The position numbers and the translations under genes are program-made. Positions 14,359 through 26,402 of a DNA stretch of 64,000 nucleotides are shown here, piece by piece. Every line of letters begins with the position of its first letter. The stretch's first letter is position 1. Under the pieces are notes generated by a model that was given only the letters and a program-made list of their open reading frames with translations, was not told the DNA's origin and made no database searches. Location of the stretch: the NCBI GenBank assembly GCA_963995525.1, contig OZ023206.1, positions 23,667,777-23,731,776 on the forward strand. Reading direction: 5' to 3'. This DNA is from Escarpia spicata (Eukaryota > Annelida > Polychaeta > Sabellida > Siboglinidae).

Positions 14359-15800
14359 CTATGGAGCTGACTGTCTCCCCTCGGCAAACTGAATTCGTGA
14401 AAGACGATCAGCGAATATGTTTTGGTAAACTAGCACGTGTTTACACCGAAACAAAATGTTGTATTTCAGACAAGCGAGTACTAGTTGTCTTACTAGCCTC
14501 ATAAAGGAACAATGCTTGGACGAGGCTTTGTGGACTATGTCGATCACATCCGTATTGTCAGTCATAAAGAGGATACAGTGATTCGACAAAAACTGGCCAA
14601 ACAATTCTGTAACGAGAACTAGAGGGTACAGTTCAAGAAGAGTTATATCCTGAGATGAAAAAGGTATGTGCCATCTGCCTGCATCCCATTTTTTTTTCTC
14701 CAAAAACGGCAGCAAAGCCAAATTCACTGGAATCATCTGAATACAATTTAATGACTGACGATAACAGAAAGTTCTGATCTAAAAACATACTCTTGCCATT
14801 AAATGCATGCAGGAACAGTTGCTATGGTAGTAAGTCAGCACGTGCTTCGTGATTGACTGTCACATAGTGATGGGGACGATGTATTCCAAAGTTTCGATTC
14901 GTTAACCTTCTTAAAAATGCGCGAACAGTCCGAGCAGTGATTGTAATTCACGTCAAGTAACATTGAGTCTCTTAACCATCGAATCGACTAATGACATAGG
15001 TTTCACAATTTTGTCATCAGGCAACCGAAGTTCCGTCGTATCAGTATCAATTTCGATGCCATACACGATTTGACAAGTAGGTGGCAGACTACGTTTGTCC
15101 TTGTTTAAAGGGATGTCAACGTGCTGTGATAAAAAGTTCATAGGACAATAGTGAATCCATGGACACTGATGTACACGCTGGGCCATCGAAAATGTAGTCG
15201 TCCAGCAGATGGGTCACACCAACTATGCCAAAGCGTTCTTGCAAAATCCACTGGATGGCACCGCTGAATTTTTCTAAAGTCAGGCAACTGACTGAAGAAC
15301 CCATAGGAAGAACTTTGTCATAGTAATAATTGTCTTCCCACTTAATCCCTAATAAAGGGTAAGCTTGCAGTTTTATGGGAATGATCAGAAAAGCGTCCTG
15401 AATATCAGATTTAGCAATGATACTGCCTGTGCCGTAAAAATTGAACAATTTCACAACCGAATCTAAAGTCTCATACTGTACTGTGGTGAAATCTTTGGAA
15501 GTACAGAAATTGACAGAGTTACGGTGGGAAAAAGATAACTCATGTATCAGTCTGAACTTTCCAGGGTCATGTCTTGCGACAAGACCAAGTGGTGGAGCAT
15601 GAAGACTGGGAAACGGCGAACGAAAGGCCCAGCGTACGGCACAATCTAACCTCCTTGTGTAATTTTGCAGATGCAATATAAGCGGCCAGTAGCGCAGACT
15701 TGTGATTGTAATAATACAAAAATATTGGGGTTCATCGTAATGCAAGGAAAAAAGGCATGACAAACCGTCTATCAGGAAACTGCTGCCTCCGCGTCATAGC
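14359..15800 (-). pseudogene. Reverse transcriptase and RNase H of DIRS/Ngaro-type element A
   Basis: Polymerase part of the retrotransposon. The RT block (about 15800-15140) contains LIDGLSCLF at its start, then PLGLVARHDPGKFRLIHELS, SDIQDAFLIIPI, LPMGSSVSC and the active-site LLDDYIF. A frameshift near 15130-15180 leads into the thumb (YGIEIDTDTTELRLPDDKI). After more damage (14950-14740) the RNase H-like block at 14736-14359 has LLELYPLVLVTELFG, FMTDNTDVIDIV and ADRLSRIQF. The order and motifs are typical of DIRS/Ngaro rather than LTR elements. At least three frameshifts and several stops make it non-functional. Confidence 0.78.
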
Positions 15801-16937
15801 CGGACAGGTAGTGTGACAGCACCTTACTGCTTATGGGTGTTGGGATCTTGGGCGGGTCGTTGTCGACCGCCACGCCAGGGGGCGAACTGTTGTGTACCCG
15901 TGTAGGTAGAACGGGCCCCACAGCTATTTGAAAGGTGTTCGCCGGAACATCTGGCACAGGTATGCTTGTATGGGAAAGCTGGTTTGTTGCATGCGCCGGA
16001 CTGCTCAAGCCGAACGCACTGGCCTGACTGGAAGTGACGTATGTTCGGAAGGGGACGACCTCCGATGCGTTGTGCATTCCGAAAGGGATTAACACTGAAT
16101 GGCGCGTTCTTTTATAAACATTGAAATCTCAAATCCCAATAGATTTGCCCGAAATTAAGGTAGTGGATCTGCACGTCACGTTGGAAACACTCGCCGTACG
16201 TCTTCCATGACAACCCCCCGAAATTCCGGGTCATGTCAAATATATCGTACATGTGCTTGAACAAGCCAGGTGCTCGCTGTGGGAACCGATCTGTCAGTAC
16301 AGCGGCGTACTCACAAAATGCAGAAGACCACTGAGCGATGGTGATGATAGGTTTGACATTGGGAGTCTTGACCGCAGACAAGTGGGATTCGCGTTGGCCG
16401 GGTATCACCTGCAACGATACCTGTTGTTGCTGCTGGTCGGTTGATTCATCACCCAGCAGTTGGTAGGACAAATTAACGTATTTGTCAGAATGCATATTGC
16501 GGCGTAATTGGGGAGTGGCCACCTAGTGATATGTTGATGATACTGTAAATGGGCAGTTTAATCGGAACCCCCCTCCCCAGCAGGCCACTAAATAGTTGCT
16601 CAGGGTCATCGATGTCATCGGAGGTGGTATCGGATTCTGGTGGCATGGTGAAAAAACGGGTATCCGACACCGAGGAAGACAGGAGGGGATGGCTGGCTGC
16701 CTGTTCACCAACAGGCGGCGGCACTGGCAGCAGACGCCGCGACTGCTCCAGTCGTGAGAGCACGGCGATTTGCTCAGCAATATCATCTGGTGTCATCTCC
16801 GAAGCCACCTCCTGCCACGTGACAGTAGCCGTGGCGGAAGCAGATCGACGTCTACCACGTGCAGGTGTTCTCGCATCAGTAAACGCCGAGCCTTGGCAAT
16901 ACTACTGCTGGGTGGCTGCCTGCTTCTTTGGTGCCAT
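15801..16937 (-). pseudogene. Gag-like ORF of DIRS/Ngaro-type element A
   Basis: The structural protein of the element. The start is likely ATG at 16937-16935 (MAPKKQAATQQ), but codon 12 is TAG. The frame then reopens through an acidic, Pro/Ser-rich segment. After a frameshift near 16500 a helical domain ending LSWKTYGECFQ and IYWDLRFQCL (16522-16112) matches the conserved gag core of these elements. The zinc-knuckle region sits at about 16018-15920 in a different frame from the longest local open frame. There the residues fit C-x2-C-x3-H-x4-C (CARCSGEHLSNSC) after an upstream Cys/His cluster. The long open frame at 16095-15772 is thus a shadow. Confidence 0.72.
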
Positions 16938-17824
16938 CTGCAACAAGGTGTGAAAACAACAGCAGCGCCCCATTAACGATAATGCGGTCAGGAGCGAAAT
17001 GCGATAATGCAATTGTGTGTAGCAAAGCCACCACGACAGGTCGCTGTGTGATTTAACTGACGTATAGAAATAATGCAGCCAAGCTATTAGACAACGAGAA
17101 GCACAGCTTAGAGCCGCAAATGAATAACCGCTAGGTAAGGTATATAATCGCGACTAAGACATTAGTCATTATGTTGTGTGTTTATTAAAGGCGTGAAGCC
17201 CGGCATATATGCGACTGGAAGTGAACTGACAGTTCCGTTGATCAACCGTGTGAACATTGCACATTTTAGTGAAGAGCCAACAAATAACAGTGCCTATGAA
17301 ACCTGGCGTTGAGCAGTGAGCGGCCGGCAGATCAGTGTAACATGGCACAACAGTGACCTGGGTCGAAGGTCAAGAAACTGTGTTTTGCCACACGGGATGT
17401 ACAACAGTGTTTTGAGAGCGGGATCGTATTACATCGGGGATAGTGACAGAGGGATGGGGGTGACCATAGATATAAATAGAACACGCTAGTTAAAGAAGAT
17501 CGCTAAGCCGCTATCAGTTGACACATGATACAGTGACGGCTGCATGGGCCAGTGACAGCCATGCTGCTGTACGGCAATACGTCACTGCAGTCCCAGTGCC
17601 TATACAGCACACCACCAAGTTTTCATCATAATATATCATGCTAACTATTAACTTGCTTCAGTTAGTTAGTGTTGTGAATGTACAATGGGTTCAGAGAGTT
17701 GCATCACAAATATGCCAGTGTCTGTGACATCTCAATAGGCCTGCATTAGGTACAGAGTCACTCATTGTCTGAGGGATGAGTCTTGTTAAATTACCGAGTA
17801 GTAGTGGAGAATGAATGCAAAATG
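16938..17824. other. Probable 5' region of element A and intergenic DNA
   Basis: No gene recognised. The segment lies upstream of the gag start of element A and may hold its leader or terminal repeat, but I could not match it to sequence on the other side of the element. Confidence 0.4.
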
Positions 17825-18776
17825 CTAGATTTGTTGGTTGTGTTTTCTTTTCCTTGTCGATCCTCGGCTGTTGGAGAGTTGGTTGCGAAAGATGTGTTGG
17901 GCCATCCCACCAAAGTTATTTCGTAGCAGTGCCAGCTCATCTTCTTCAAGTAGCTTCTGTTCTCCAATGGATTTGAGAAGGTCTGTCATTTTGTTTATTT
18001 TCAGCTGCTTTCGCCTAACCTTCTGAGTCAAGGTCTTTATTTTCCTCTTTAATTTTGCTGTTTTCTGAACCACCTTTGAAGATAATGGCTGGTCTCGCGA
18101 GATGTAACTGTTTTCTATATTTAATCTCCTCGCTACTTTGGTTGGACTTGGAACATCCTGATCTTCCACAACAGTACTCATGTGACTACTGCCTCCAGAA
18201 GCTTCAGCAATGTGTTTTCTAGCCTTTCTGGGTTGGCGTACACTTAGGTTGCAGGTGAAAAAGGAAATTGAAAATGGAGGGAACTGCCGAATCATGGAGG
18301 CTTCTTCCGATCTTGTTGGGACGAACCACAAAACAGTTCACTTCAAAATTATCACTACAGAGAAAGCTGTTCGTTGTTGGTGTCCAGTCTTTTCTCCTCA
18401 TTGCTTCTCGGCATTCTGGCCTTTTCTTTTCGTTTGGAGATCTACAAGGGGCAGTATCCATTATCAGTAATTATTAGTCATAATATATTATCCCATTAAA
18501 TTTTTAGATTAATACAAAACGTGTCGGCCATGCAGGACTCTGCACAATAATATTATTAAATAACGTTTTGGTAACTTATGTTATATATTTCAATTTGCAC
18601 ATGATTGTAATGTTTTTAAAACTGTTAATTTTCTAAATTAATGGCATTGAGGCATGTTTGTGCAGACTATTACCTAAGCTATATTGTATAATTGAGGATT
18701 CTCACCTGTGGAAAGAGATGCCAGATCCTGTCTTCTGTCGGTTAGTACAGTTGTATGCTACAGGGGAAATAACCAT
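17825..18776 (-). pseudogene. Decayed THAP-domain gene (P-element/THAP9-like N-terminus with coiled coil)
   Basis: Exon 1 is 18776-18706 (MVISPVAYNCTNRQKTG... to FH, donor CACAG|GTGAGA). Exon 2 starts at 18441 after TTGTAG. Joined, they give a THAP zinc domain: C-terminal to FHRSPNEKK come the invariant Trp (RRKDWTP), LCSDNF, NCF and the AVPSIF box. Two zinc ligands are missing: the first Cys is Pro, and the final His of C-x2-H is Asn. A frameshift at about 18235-18245 leads into a Lys/Arg-rich coiled coil (KKLxxLLxx-type heptads around residues RRKQLKINKMTDLLK) and NNFGGMAQHIF, both typical of the region after the THAP domain in P-element-type transposases. The frame ends at 17825 with no transposase catalytic domain. 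It is a relic of a THAP transposase or host THAP gene. Confidence 0.72.
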
Positions 18777-20280
18777 ATTTCCTGTTTCACAATAACTATT
18801 GTAACCAGCAAGCCTACAAATGTTGTCGAGAGTTAAAAACAGAAACACGTGGCTTGCTCCAGTGTGAGCCACTCAACTGTTCACCGTTTAGGATCATATA
18901 ACTGGGATATTGACCTCAGGTTAAACTCACTTCCAGGTCACAACCCTTCCCCAAATGAATAAACTGGAGGCTACAGCCTACCGCATTAATTAACCATCAG
19001 TCACTTTTGTCAAGGAAGCACGATGACAAATCTCCAGATCACTACCCCCAACCAACCCAAATCGCTAAGCTGGTGGCTGCGCTGGCCTACCCCATTGATT
19101 AGTCATGATATATCTTATCTAGAGAGCACTGTAACACATATCCAAGTTAAAATGTCCTATGCCTGACATTTATTACATGTTATATACATTGTCAAACAAT
19201 TCTATGCTGTACGTCATGCCAGTGGATGCAACAGTTCCTGTCGTACAGTTGGATGGCAGCCAGCGGCCCACGGCAGCGTCACTGCAGCGAGCCAGCTTAT
19301 CGCTCTAGTCTATAGGGGAATTATTAATGATGTAACTCTATGGGGTTGACAGAATGAGTTGTGTCGAACGATGGGAAGGAAGGGCAGCAACGATAGACAA
19401 ATAAGCACGCAGGACGAAACGTTGTGTGCGTCGCTTAGCGGTGTGGTGTCGGACCGTTAAGGGGTTGTCTCATATATTTGCTGCCAGACGTGCATGGAGT
19501 ACTGACATTAAATCATTCCCTAGCAAAGACATAGACGCACTTCTGTCTGTTTACAGAAGTTTGTACTTGTGAACGGCAGTTGGGTGCAATACGTCTAGTC
19601 GTTCTAGGGGTGAACATGGAGATTTCTGGGATGAAGATGTCATAATCGTAGTCATCGTCAGCCTAATGACACTCAGCCTTGTCATCTTCGTATTCATCAT
19701 ATCAGTCGTTATCGTCGTCGACATAACTACCATCATCATCATTATCACTAATACGACCCTATCATCATCGTAATCATCGTTTCAAATAATCAAACGTAAA
19801 TCGTTTCAAATATTCACTCAAAGAATCTACGCAAGCGCAAGCAATATATCTAATAACTAAAACAGGACGTATTCCTGCTGATAAAGCAAGTACAATGTTT
19901 TTGACTGGCGGGGCAGATCTTTGAAACGGCATAAACGAATCCTACACATCCGGTAGTTTGAAAAGCGAACATGCTTCTTATATATATATATATATTTATT
20001 TCTAAAACAGAAAGTCATTTTGGTTATAAAGTATAAATAACAAATCTTCTTGAAAATACAAAACAGTACACCAATTAAACAGGTTCAACAGAAACACAAA
20101 CAATGCAGGTTCTCATACAACTACTACATGTCTTTTGAAGTTGTGTAAGGTAGAACAATTTAGCATCATAATTAGATCTGCCTACAAGCATACAAACGGC
20201 TATCGCATGAAAAATCAGTCAAACAATTCAGCAATGGTGTATTTTTACCTTTTGAAATTTGAATGAATCGATTAGTACCG
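18777..20280. other. Intergenic, with a degenerate ATC-rich repeat
   Basis: No gene seen. Positions 19637-19785 are a degenerate ATC/GTC trinucleotide-rich stretch, and a short TA run lies at 19979-19994. Confidence 0.6.
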
Positions 20281-20506
20281 TTGAATTGCGGGACCCTTTT
20301 CATGTTACCCTTTCCCAAATTTGGTATAGTTGCATATGGAATACCGTTATAGCGTGTACAGAATATGGGCCGCGACTAATTACTTTGCCCTTCTGACTTA
20401 CTTAGACTTGTGGTTCACGCATCTACAGACGCATGACGCAGTCAAAGCATTTCAACCAGACCTGTAATTTACTGGCATTTTGACGTCGCTCCATCTTATG
20501 TTGACT
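20281..20506 (+). mobile_element. Short fragment related to DIRS-type element B
   Basis: Positions 20281-20340 are almost identical to 21927-21985 (GCGGGACCCTTTTCATGTTA and onward to GTTGCATATGGA), inside element B. Positions 20462-20506 are nearly identical to 24001-24046 at its downstream side (CTGTAATTTACTGGCATTTTG...). The two matches are in the same order but about 120 bp apart here instead of about 2 kb. This may be an internally deleted copy of element B or part of its split terminal repeats. Confidence 0.6.
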
Positions 20507-21350
20507 AGGGGCCGGTTTCAAGAAGAATACTTAAAGTTACGCATTTACTTAGCGTCAAGTGTTTTGCGTAACTCCTATGTTCGCATATATTAAAAATCAC
20601 GTAATTTACCAAGACAATCATCTTAGCGTTAAAAACTTTCTTAGCCGCTTTATGACGTCGGCCCCGGCTGTGTACGGACTATGATATTGACCCCCAAGAG
20701 GACCCCTCTGCTCCCACCGTAGACAGGAAACGAACGGTCATTTCCGTAGACCAGATAGGGGAATGACTGCATTTGTTTATGACATACAGGCATTAGATCA
20801 AAACATTTCCCAGAGGAGGGTAGCCAGTTTATGACATAATGTTCTAGTTAGACTTCCTGTTTGGAGAAAAAGAACGAACGAAAATGCAGTGTATTTTTTT
20901 GAAATGATTTTTTTTTAATTCACATGCTATGGCATAAGTGCATTTCAGTAGGCAGATTGTCATGTGTGATTGCAGAAGGTGTTAACTGTAAAATAGGTGG
21001 AATTCTAGATGATTTGAATAAGCAGAAGGACATTTGGCAGCAATGTGCCTGTGTGATCTGTTTGCGGAGTAATGCTTGCCGGCATTTGTAAATAAAAATT
21101 ATTGACAGGTGTCACACATTCAGGCATTTTTGCAATTTTTTTTAATCTATCAGCATGTCAATGAGATGATGATAACAGCAGGTGAAAAGTTTAAGACATT
21201 TTGAAAGTCATGTTTTCTTATAATCAGACAAAACGTTAACATGGTCGCCATTTGGAAAACCAACTGTGTATTGACCCCCATATATGGATCATATCCTGAC
21301 TATGCACGCCCGGAAGGGTTACAGTTTCCGAGTCAGGAGGGAGAGGGCGG
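20507..21350. other. Intergenic, no gene seen
   Basis: No supported coding region; probably the 5' non-coding part of element B. Confidence 0.5.
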
Positions 21351-21725
21351 GTGCTCCTTGGAATGGTTTCAGCTACCCCATTTACTCCAGTTTTAAGGCA
21401 AACTATAAAGCAAAAAACCTCAACATTAACATCCCAGCCCTTTCGTGACTATCGTACCAGAAACGACCGCGTCCGTCCCATCCGCTTCTGCCACTACTTC
21501 AACAGGGAACAGTGCAACAATCGTGACTGTCAGTACTCACATGCATGCTCTTTCTGCAGAAAAGAAGGCCACAGCCGGGTGGTCTGCAGGGCAAGGACTA
21601 CTAGCAACAAAACCCACCACATTGCCGTCACAAAAACAGCTTGAATTGTTCACAGGGACAGACATCAATGCAGCTATCCAGGCACATCGACAACAACAGC
21701 GAAGCATGTATTACCGACGCCGGTA
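21351..21725 (+). pseudogene. Gag C-terminal zinc-knuckle region of DIRS/Ngaro-type element B
   Basis: The open frame at 21351-21644 carries FCHYFNREQCNNRDCQ, then YSHACSFCRKEGHSRVVC. This is the same Cys/His cluster plus C-x2-C-x4-H-x4-C knuckle arrangement found in element A, here in frame. The upstream gag core is missing. Translation after 21726 resembles the start of the polymerase ORF (LLQAYDKKPTDVLV, then GFNKGFRIPSN) but contains a TAA. Confidence 0.68.
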
Positions 21726-22377
21726 AAACCTAAGGTTTTGTCTATACTGTTGCAGGCGTATGACAAGAAACCAACTGACGTTTTAGTTTAAGGTTTCAAC
21801 AAGGGTTTCCGCATTCCTTCCAATATCCAAACCGATCCACCTAATCATCATCATGAGAATCACAGGTCGGTCAGGGATAACCTTGATATAGTGGGTCAGA
21901 AACTGAACAAAGAGAAAGATAAACGTAGAATTGCGGGACCCTTTTCATGTTACCCTTTCCCAAATTTGGTATAGTTGCATATGGAGCTGTAGTGGGGAAT
22001 CAGTGGTTACAGAGGCAGTTTCCTCCATCCTGGAGCTCCAAGAACATTGCTGTGAAAGGAACCCTTCCAATCATACTGGCTGTCAAGAGCTTGGGGTCAG
22101 TATGGTCTAATCGATGGTTCTTGTTCTTTTCAGACAACACAGCAGTATTGGAAGTGATTAACAGGCAAACTGCCAAGGACACACAGCTGATATATTTGCT
22201 CCGAAAACTGATTGTTGCATGCTTGTCGTATAACATGCAGATCCCAAGAAAGATCAATGTTGTTGCCGATCTTATCTCACGGTTGCAGGTAGAACGCGTA
22301 CGCAGCGTTCAACCCAGCCTAGACAACAACCCAAGACTTGTTCCCACTCATTGGCTTCCCTGGTACACAGCGCAGTG
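21726..22377 (+). pseudogene. Polymerase remnant of element B: start of RT fused to RNase H
   Basis: From about 21760 the translation shows the conserved beginning of a DIRS/Ngaro polymerase (GFNKGFRIPSN), but the RT catalytic core is absent. The frame enters the RNase H-like block directly at about 21930 (PSWSSKNIAVKGTLPIILAV, FFSDNTAVLEVINRQ, VVADLISRLQ). An internal deletion of more than 1 kb compared with element A explains this. The Asp of FFSDN matches the Asp of FMTDN in element A. Confidence 0.7.
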
Positions 22378-23160
22378 ATCACCATGGGTGCGGCCTTCGC
22401 ACCAAGCAGTGCCAGACGTTACGAGAGTAACTCGACAAGGTTTGTAACCTTTGTACAAACATTAGATAGGAAAAGGCGGTACCTGCTTGCTTCCCCAAAC
22501 ACAGTAATTGCCTTTGTTCAGTATCTCAAAGATGATGGCAAGGCATCCAGTACTATAAGGACTTTCCTATAAAGAACGTCACAAAGCTTGTCGCTATCCC
22601 GATCCAACGAATGACTATTTAGTTGTGAAAATAGTAAAAGGCGTGGCACATGCCTTTCCTCAGGTTGACAAACGTCAGCCTGTCAGCTCACGTGATCTGT
22701 CTCTCATCGTTAAACCAGTTCCTTTGTCTAAGTGTTCATTTTACTCAGTGGTCTTGCTCCGCGCTATGTTCAGCCTCATGTTCTTCGGTTTTCTTAGGAT
22801 AAGTGAGGTAACCACTAGCCCATATAATATATATGTGACCCAGTGTCGCATAAAACCTTCAACATTATGCCTGGTCTTCCAAACGTACAAGCACAATGTG
22901 GACCGTCCATTTAGCCTGGATGCCCTCCCCACGGAAAAGACAGCTTGTCTGTACCGGAGGAAGGTGGATTATATCACACTAAGGGGACATGATCGGGGCC
23001 CCCTTTTTCGCAGTGCCAATAAGTTGCCGGTGCAGATGGCCGCTTTTGCCAAATACCGTAAGGAAGTGCTTGGTAACACGGACTTAGCAGGCAAGAAAAT
23101 TTACATCACACTCTTTCAGGATAGGTGCAGCCTCTGATAACTCACAACTAACCATATGTA
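22378..23160 (+). pseudogene. Tyrosine recombinase of DIRS/Ngaro-type element B, frameshifted
   Basis: The N domain (APSSARRYESNSTRFVTFVQ, then a helix ending ASSTIRTFL) is followed by a stop at 22570 and a damaged linker. The catalytic domain is open from 22625: FGFLRISEV carries the first catalytic Arg, and HDRGPLFRS and a Lys-rich segment follow. Near 23095 the frame shifts. In the new frame the HxxR box is intact (TSHSFRIGAAS, about 23100-23135). I could not see a convincing nucleophilic Tyr downstream, so the enzyme is dead by frameshift and probably by tail loss. Confidence 0.75.
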
Positions 23161-24046
23161 ACAATAGTGTTTCATGGCGAGTCTACAACGGTCAAGCAAG
23201 TAGTTGTTTGTTCGCGGCAACGGCTGTGAATAGTCCACGGTCCTGGCAGCAATGAGCAAGCGATATCGGAGGCGACTGATCTACAATACTGACCGGGATG
23301 AATATGCTATACCGATCGCGAAGCAGCTGCAGTACTGAAGACGTTGGAACTGGTGGCAAGCACAAACGCTACGACGGAAGGGTGAAACGCTATATGTGGT
23401 GGGACAGTCTTGAAGTGTTTGTTCGTCTCTTCACGGAGGGTGGGCCTTGAGGCGGCCTATCCCTCTGTTGGGGGAGGGACAGGCATGACAGGTCAGCCTT
23501 CCACGAACCCGAACCCCTTTTTCAGTCAGACGTATATATGGAAGGAATTGTTTACACCTGTCAGTGTCCGTAGCCGTTTACACCAATGACTGTCCATACA
23601 CTCCACTTTTGTATATATCAAGCTGTAATTACTCTAGCTAAGTTATAGAAGGTGTGCAGTCTGCACAACGGGGATCGGTTTTCCTTGAGTTTTATATACT
23701 GTGAACCTATGACAGCCGGTATGCTGTAATTTAATATAACAGTAATGAACGGTTTTTTGGTCAATGACTAGCTAAATTGAAGAATTATGATTATTATATT
23801 TGAACACAAAATTGTAGTACATAACATGTGTGGTATATCAATCTGTAATCTGGATGTACCTGGCAGTGCACAAGATGTGACTATTGTATATACTATATGT
23901 GCACAGTGGCAATCCCTGTGTTAATAAATTGGATTGTCCATTACCAACCTACGCTATAGTTGGTGTAAATTCAATACAAACAGAGAAAGTAGTACACGAA
24001 CTGTAATTTACTGGCATTTTGACGTCGCTTCATCTTTTGTTGACCA
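23161..24046. other. 3' non-coding region of element B
   Basis: No gene. It ends with the 45-bp block (24001-24046) repeated at 20462-20506, a candidate terminal or split repeat of the element. Confidence 0.45.
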
Positions 24047-25249
24047 GCTGTAGTTCGCGGTCGACGGACTTGCGCCAGTTCATTCTCGGTCATCCTCTCC
24101 TTCACCATAGTGATTTGGAGGCACGCGAGGTTTCTTCCATTCTTTCAAGTCATTACACTTGAATGGACGACATAAACGAAAATGCAGTTTTTATTTGTAA
24201 ATAGTTTTCTAGCGATCATCAAAGCTCATTATGACTACTGCCACTATGACAGTGGCCATAGCCACAGGAATACATACAGCAATACCCATAATTCAAATCA
24301 ATACCTAGAATTTTTGTAAATAAAATTACCCTCTTCCAGAAACGTAAATTAATTCACCTATATATTTTGTTATGTTAATTAATTAATTAAAATATATAAA
24401 CTCAGATTGTTGAATTAACAAATTAAATAAGTAGTTGAATTTAACCCTTGCTTGGAAGTAACCTCCATTGTAAACATGGATTACTGCTCAGCTTCACTGG
24501 CAGCATATATGCGCAATTAACTTGCAGTGCCTTTCGCAGTTACGTAAAACGTCCTGATGTGATTGTCGAACGGCTTACGTAGCTCGAAACAATCGTATAA
24601 AACTCGCATAACCCTGGGAATAATCGATTAACACCCACCTATCATCAGTTAGGAATGTAAAAATTTGTAAAAGCCTTGCCAACGGGGAATGTCGAGAAAA
24701 AAATTATTCGTTACTTTTCTCCCAAATACTTCACAAATATGCATTATCGTCCTTTTATTCACTTATACGTCATATGTCTAAGTATTTCCAAAAACTTCAT
24801 GTAAGTAAGTTATGTAGAAAGAAACATAGCTTGGCATATAACTAGTTAAAAATTACAAACTCGTGATATTTAGATATGTCATAACATACGCTCGAAATGT
24901 CCTGTTGACAAGGATTCCACGCACGGACAAAAACATGGCGTGATGAGTAAGAAACGTGTTCTATGTGGAAATATCTCCTGTAAAGTAACAGCTTCATAAT
25001 CTATGTTGTTTACTAGGCACGAAAGGTGATATATAACAGTATGAGATAAATAACATGGTTGCGAACGTGTCGTGCCTGGTAAATTGTGGACGTTCTTTAG
25101 GCATGGTTGATTTATGTTGTTCCACAAGGGATCCAATTACATACTTATTCCCTTGGATATGTCTAAACAAATGTACACTGTATCTTACGTATACATATTT
25201 GAATCCGGTATACGCTACTTTAGAAATAAATATTTCGCGTGCCAATAAT
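24047..25249. other. Intergenic, AT-rich, no gene seen
   Basis: Short open frames on both strands near 24.9-25.2 kb have no recognisable domain. Confidence 0.6.
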
Positions 25250-25883
25250 TATTGATAAAGCAAATAATTAAAGGTAGAGCATCATTTTCAACTTAGATAT
25301 CGTATACTATCCTAAAAACATGGCATGTAGCTATTAAGATTATTAAATAAAAGCATTAAAATATATATAAGTAAATCGATAAGGATAATAATATAAAAAA
25401 TAGTACTAATTAAAAACGACAAGTTAATATAGACTACTAATAAATAATAATAATAATAGTTAAAGGTAGATGCTAAAATGTTCGAAGTTTGTCAGTGCCC
25501 ACACATATCGTTTAAATAGAAAAACCACGTATAAAAAGAAATGTCTTCAGTTGCTTCTTGAACACGTTGAGGCAGTCTGTGGCACGCACGACAAGGGGCC
25601 GATTGTTCCAGAGGCGTGGCGCTGCATGTGAAGAAGGTTTGTCGCCTTGATTACGCGAGCGGCGGCGGAGCGTAACGTGCGAGTTATATATAGCACAACG
25701 CTCGGCCTTGACATTTCTGCTGTTACCGTTTTCACGTGTGGACCTTTTACAAGACGTGCTGTGGAAAATTCCAGCAGTGCTTCGTGTCAAATAAATTGAA
25801 ACACGTTGTTTGCATACACATACTGCAATGAGTGAGTGAGAGCTTAGCTGTAAAAAACAACCGTTAGGCAGGCCTTCCCTCAA
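25250..25883 (-). mobile_element. 3' terminal fragment of a LINE, minus strand
   Basis: A minus-strand frame (25883-25512) ends with the pattern common to the end of many LINE ORF2 proteins: APRLWNNRPL, VRATDCLNVFKKQLKT, then FLFIRGF and a stop. An AT-rich 3' UTR with a short TAA repeat (about 25438-25458) follows down to about 25250. No RT core is present, so it is 5'-truncated. Its family differs from the LINE at 58.2 kb. Confidence 0.62.
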
Positions 25884-26402
25884 ACGGATTCACTGGGCTC
25901 GAACGAAACGCTTTTGGATGGGTACGCTTGTTTTGAGTACTTTACAATACGGTCATTTGAAATGCATACTTATCAAAAGTCAACAGTACTTTGCCAGCAG
26001 TATGATGCCATTGTTACGTTTTCTACTAAATACACAAATATTATGAACTCGCTATATTTCATAGGATGCAATTTAGCTAGTATTCGCCAAGTTTCCCTTT
26101 CAATTTAATAAAGAACAGTGTTCCTTCTGTATGCAGTTGAGAAAATGTCAACATTGTGTTTCTATGTCATTGAATTTCAATATGGAAAATGAATGCATAT
26201 CTTGAAAGTGTCAAGTAGACACCTACTGAACCAAAGTAGAACCACCTTTGCCTCTGTATGCGTGGGTTTGGGGTAGGGAAGACGGGATAGTTGCCCAGGG
26301 GCCCCGCAATATGCTTTTTTGTGGGCTTCTACAACACGTTTTAGGGTAATTTCTTTGGAGAAAAATAATAGGTAGGGAGGAGTGAGAACTGACATGATGC
26401 TC
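25884..26402. other. Intergenic, no gene seen
   Basis: No supported gene or repeat before the minisatellite begins. Confidence 0.6.

Noticed and set aside
15772..16095. 107-codon minus-strand frame as a protein
   Set aside because: The conserved gag zinc knuckle lies in another frame of the same strand; this frame has no motif.
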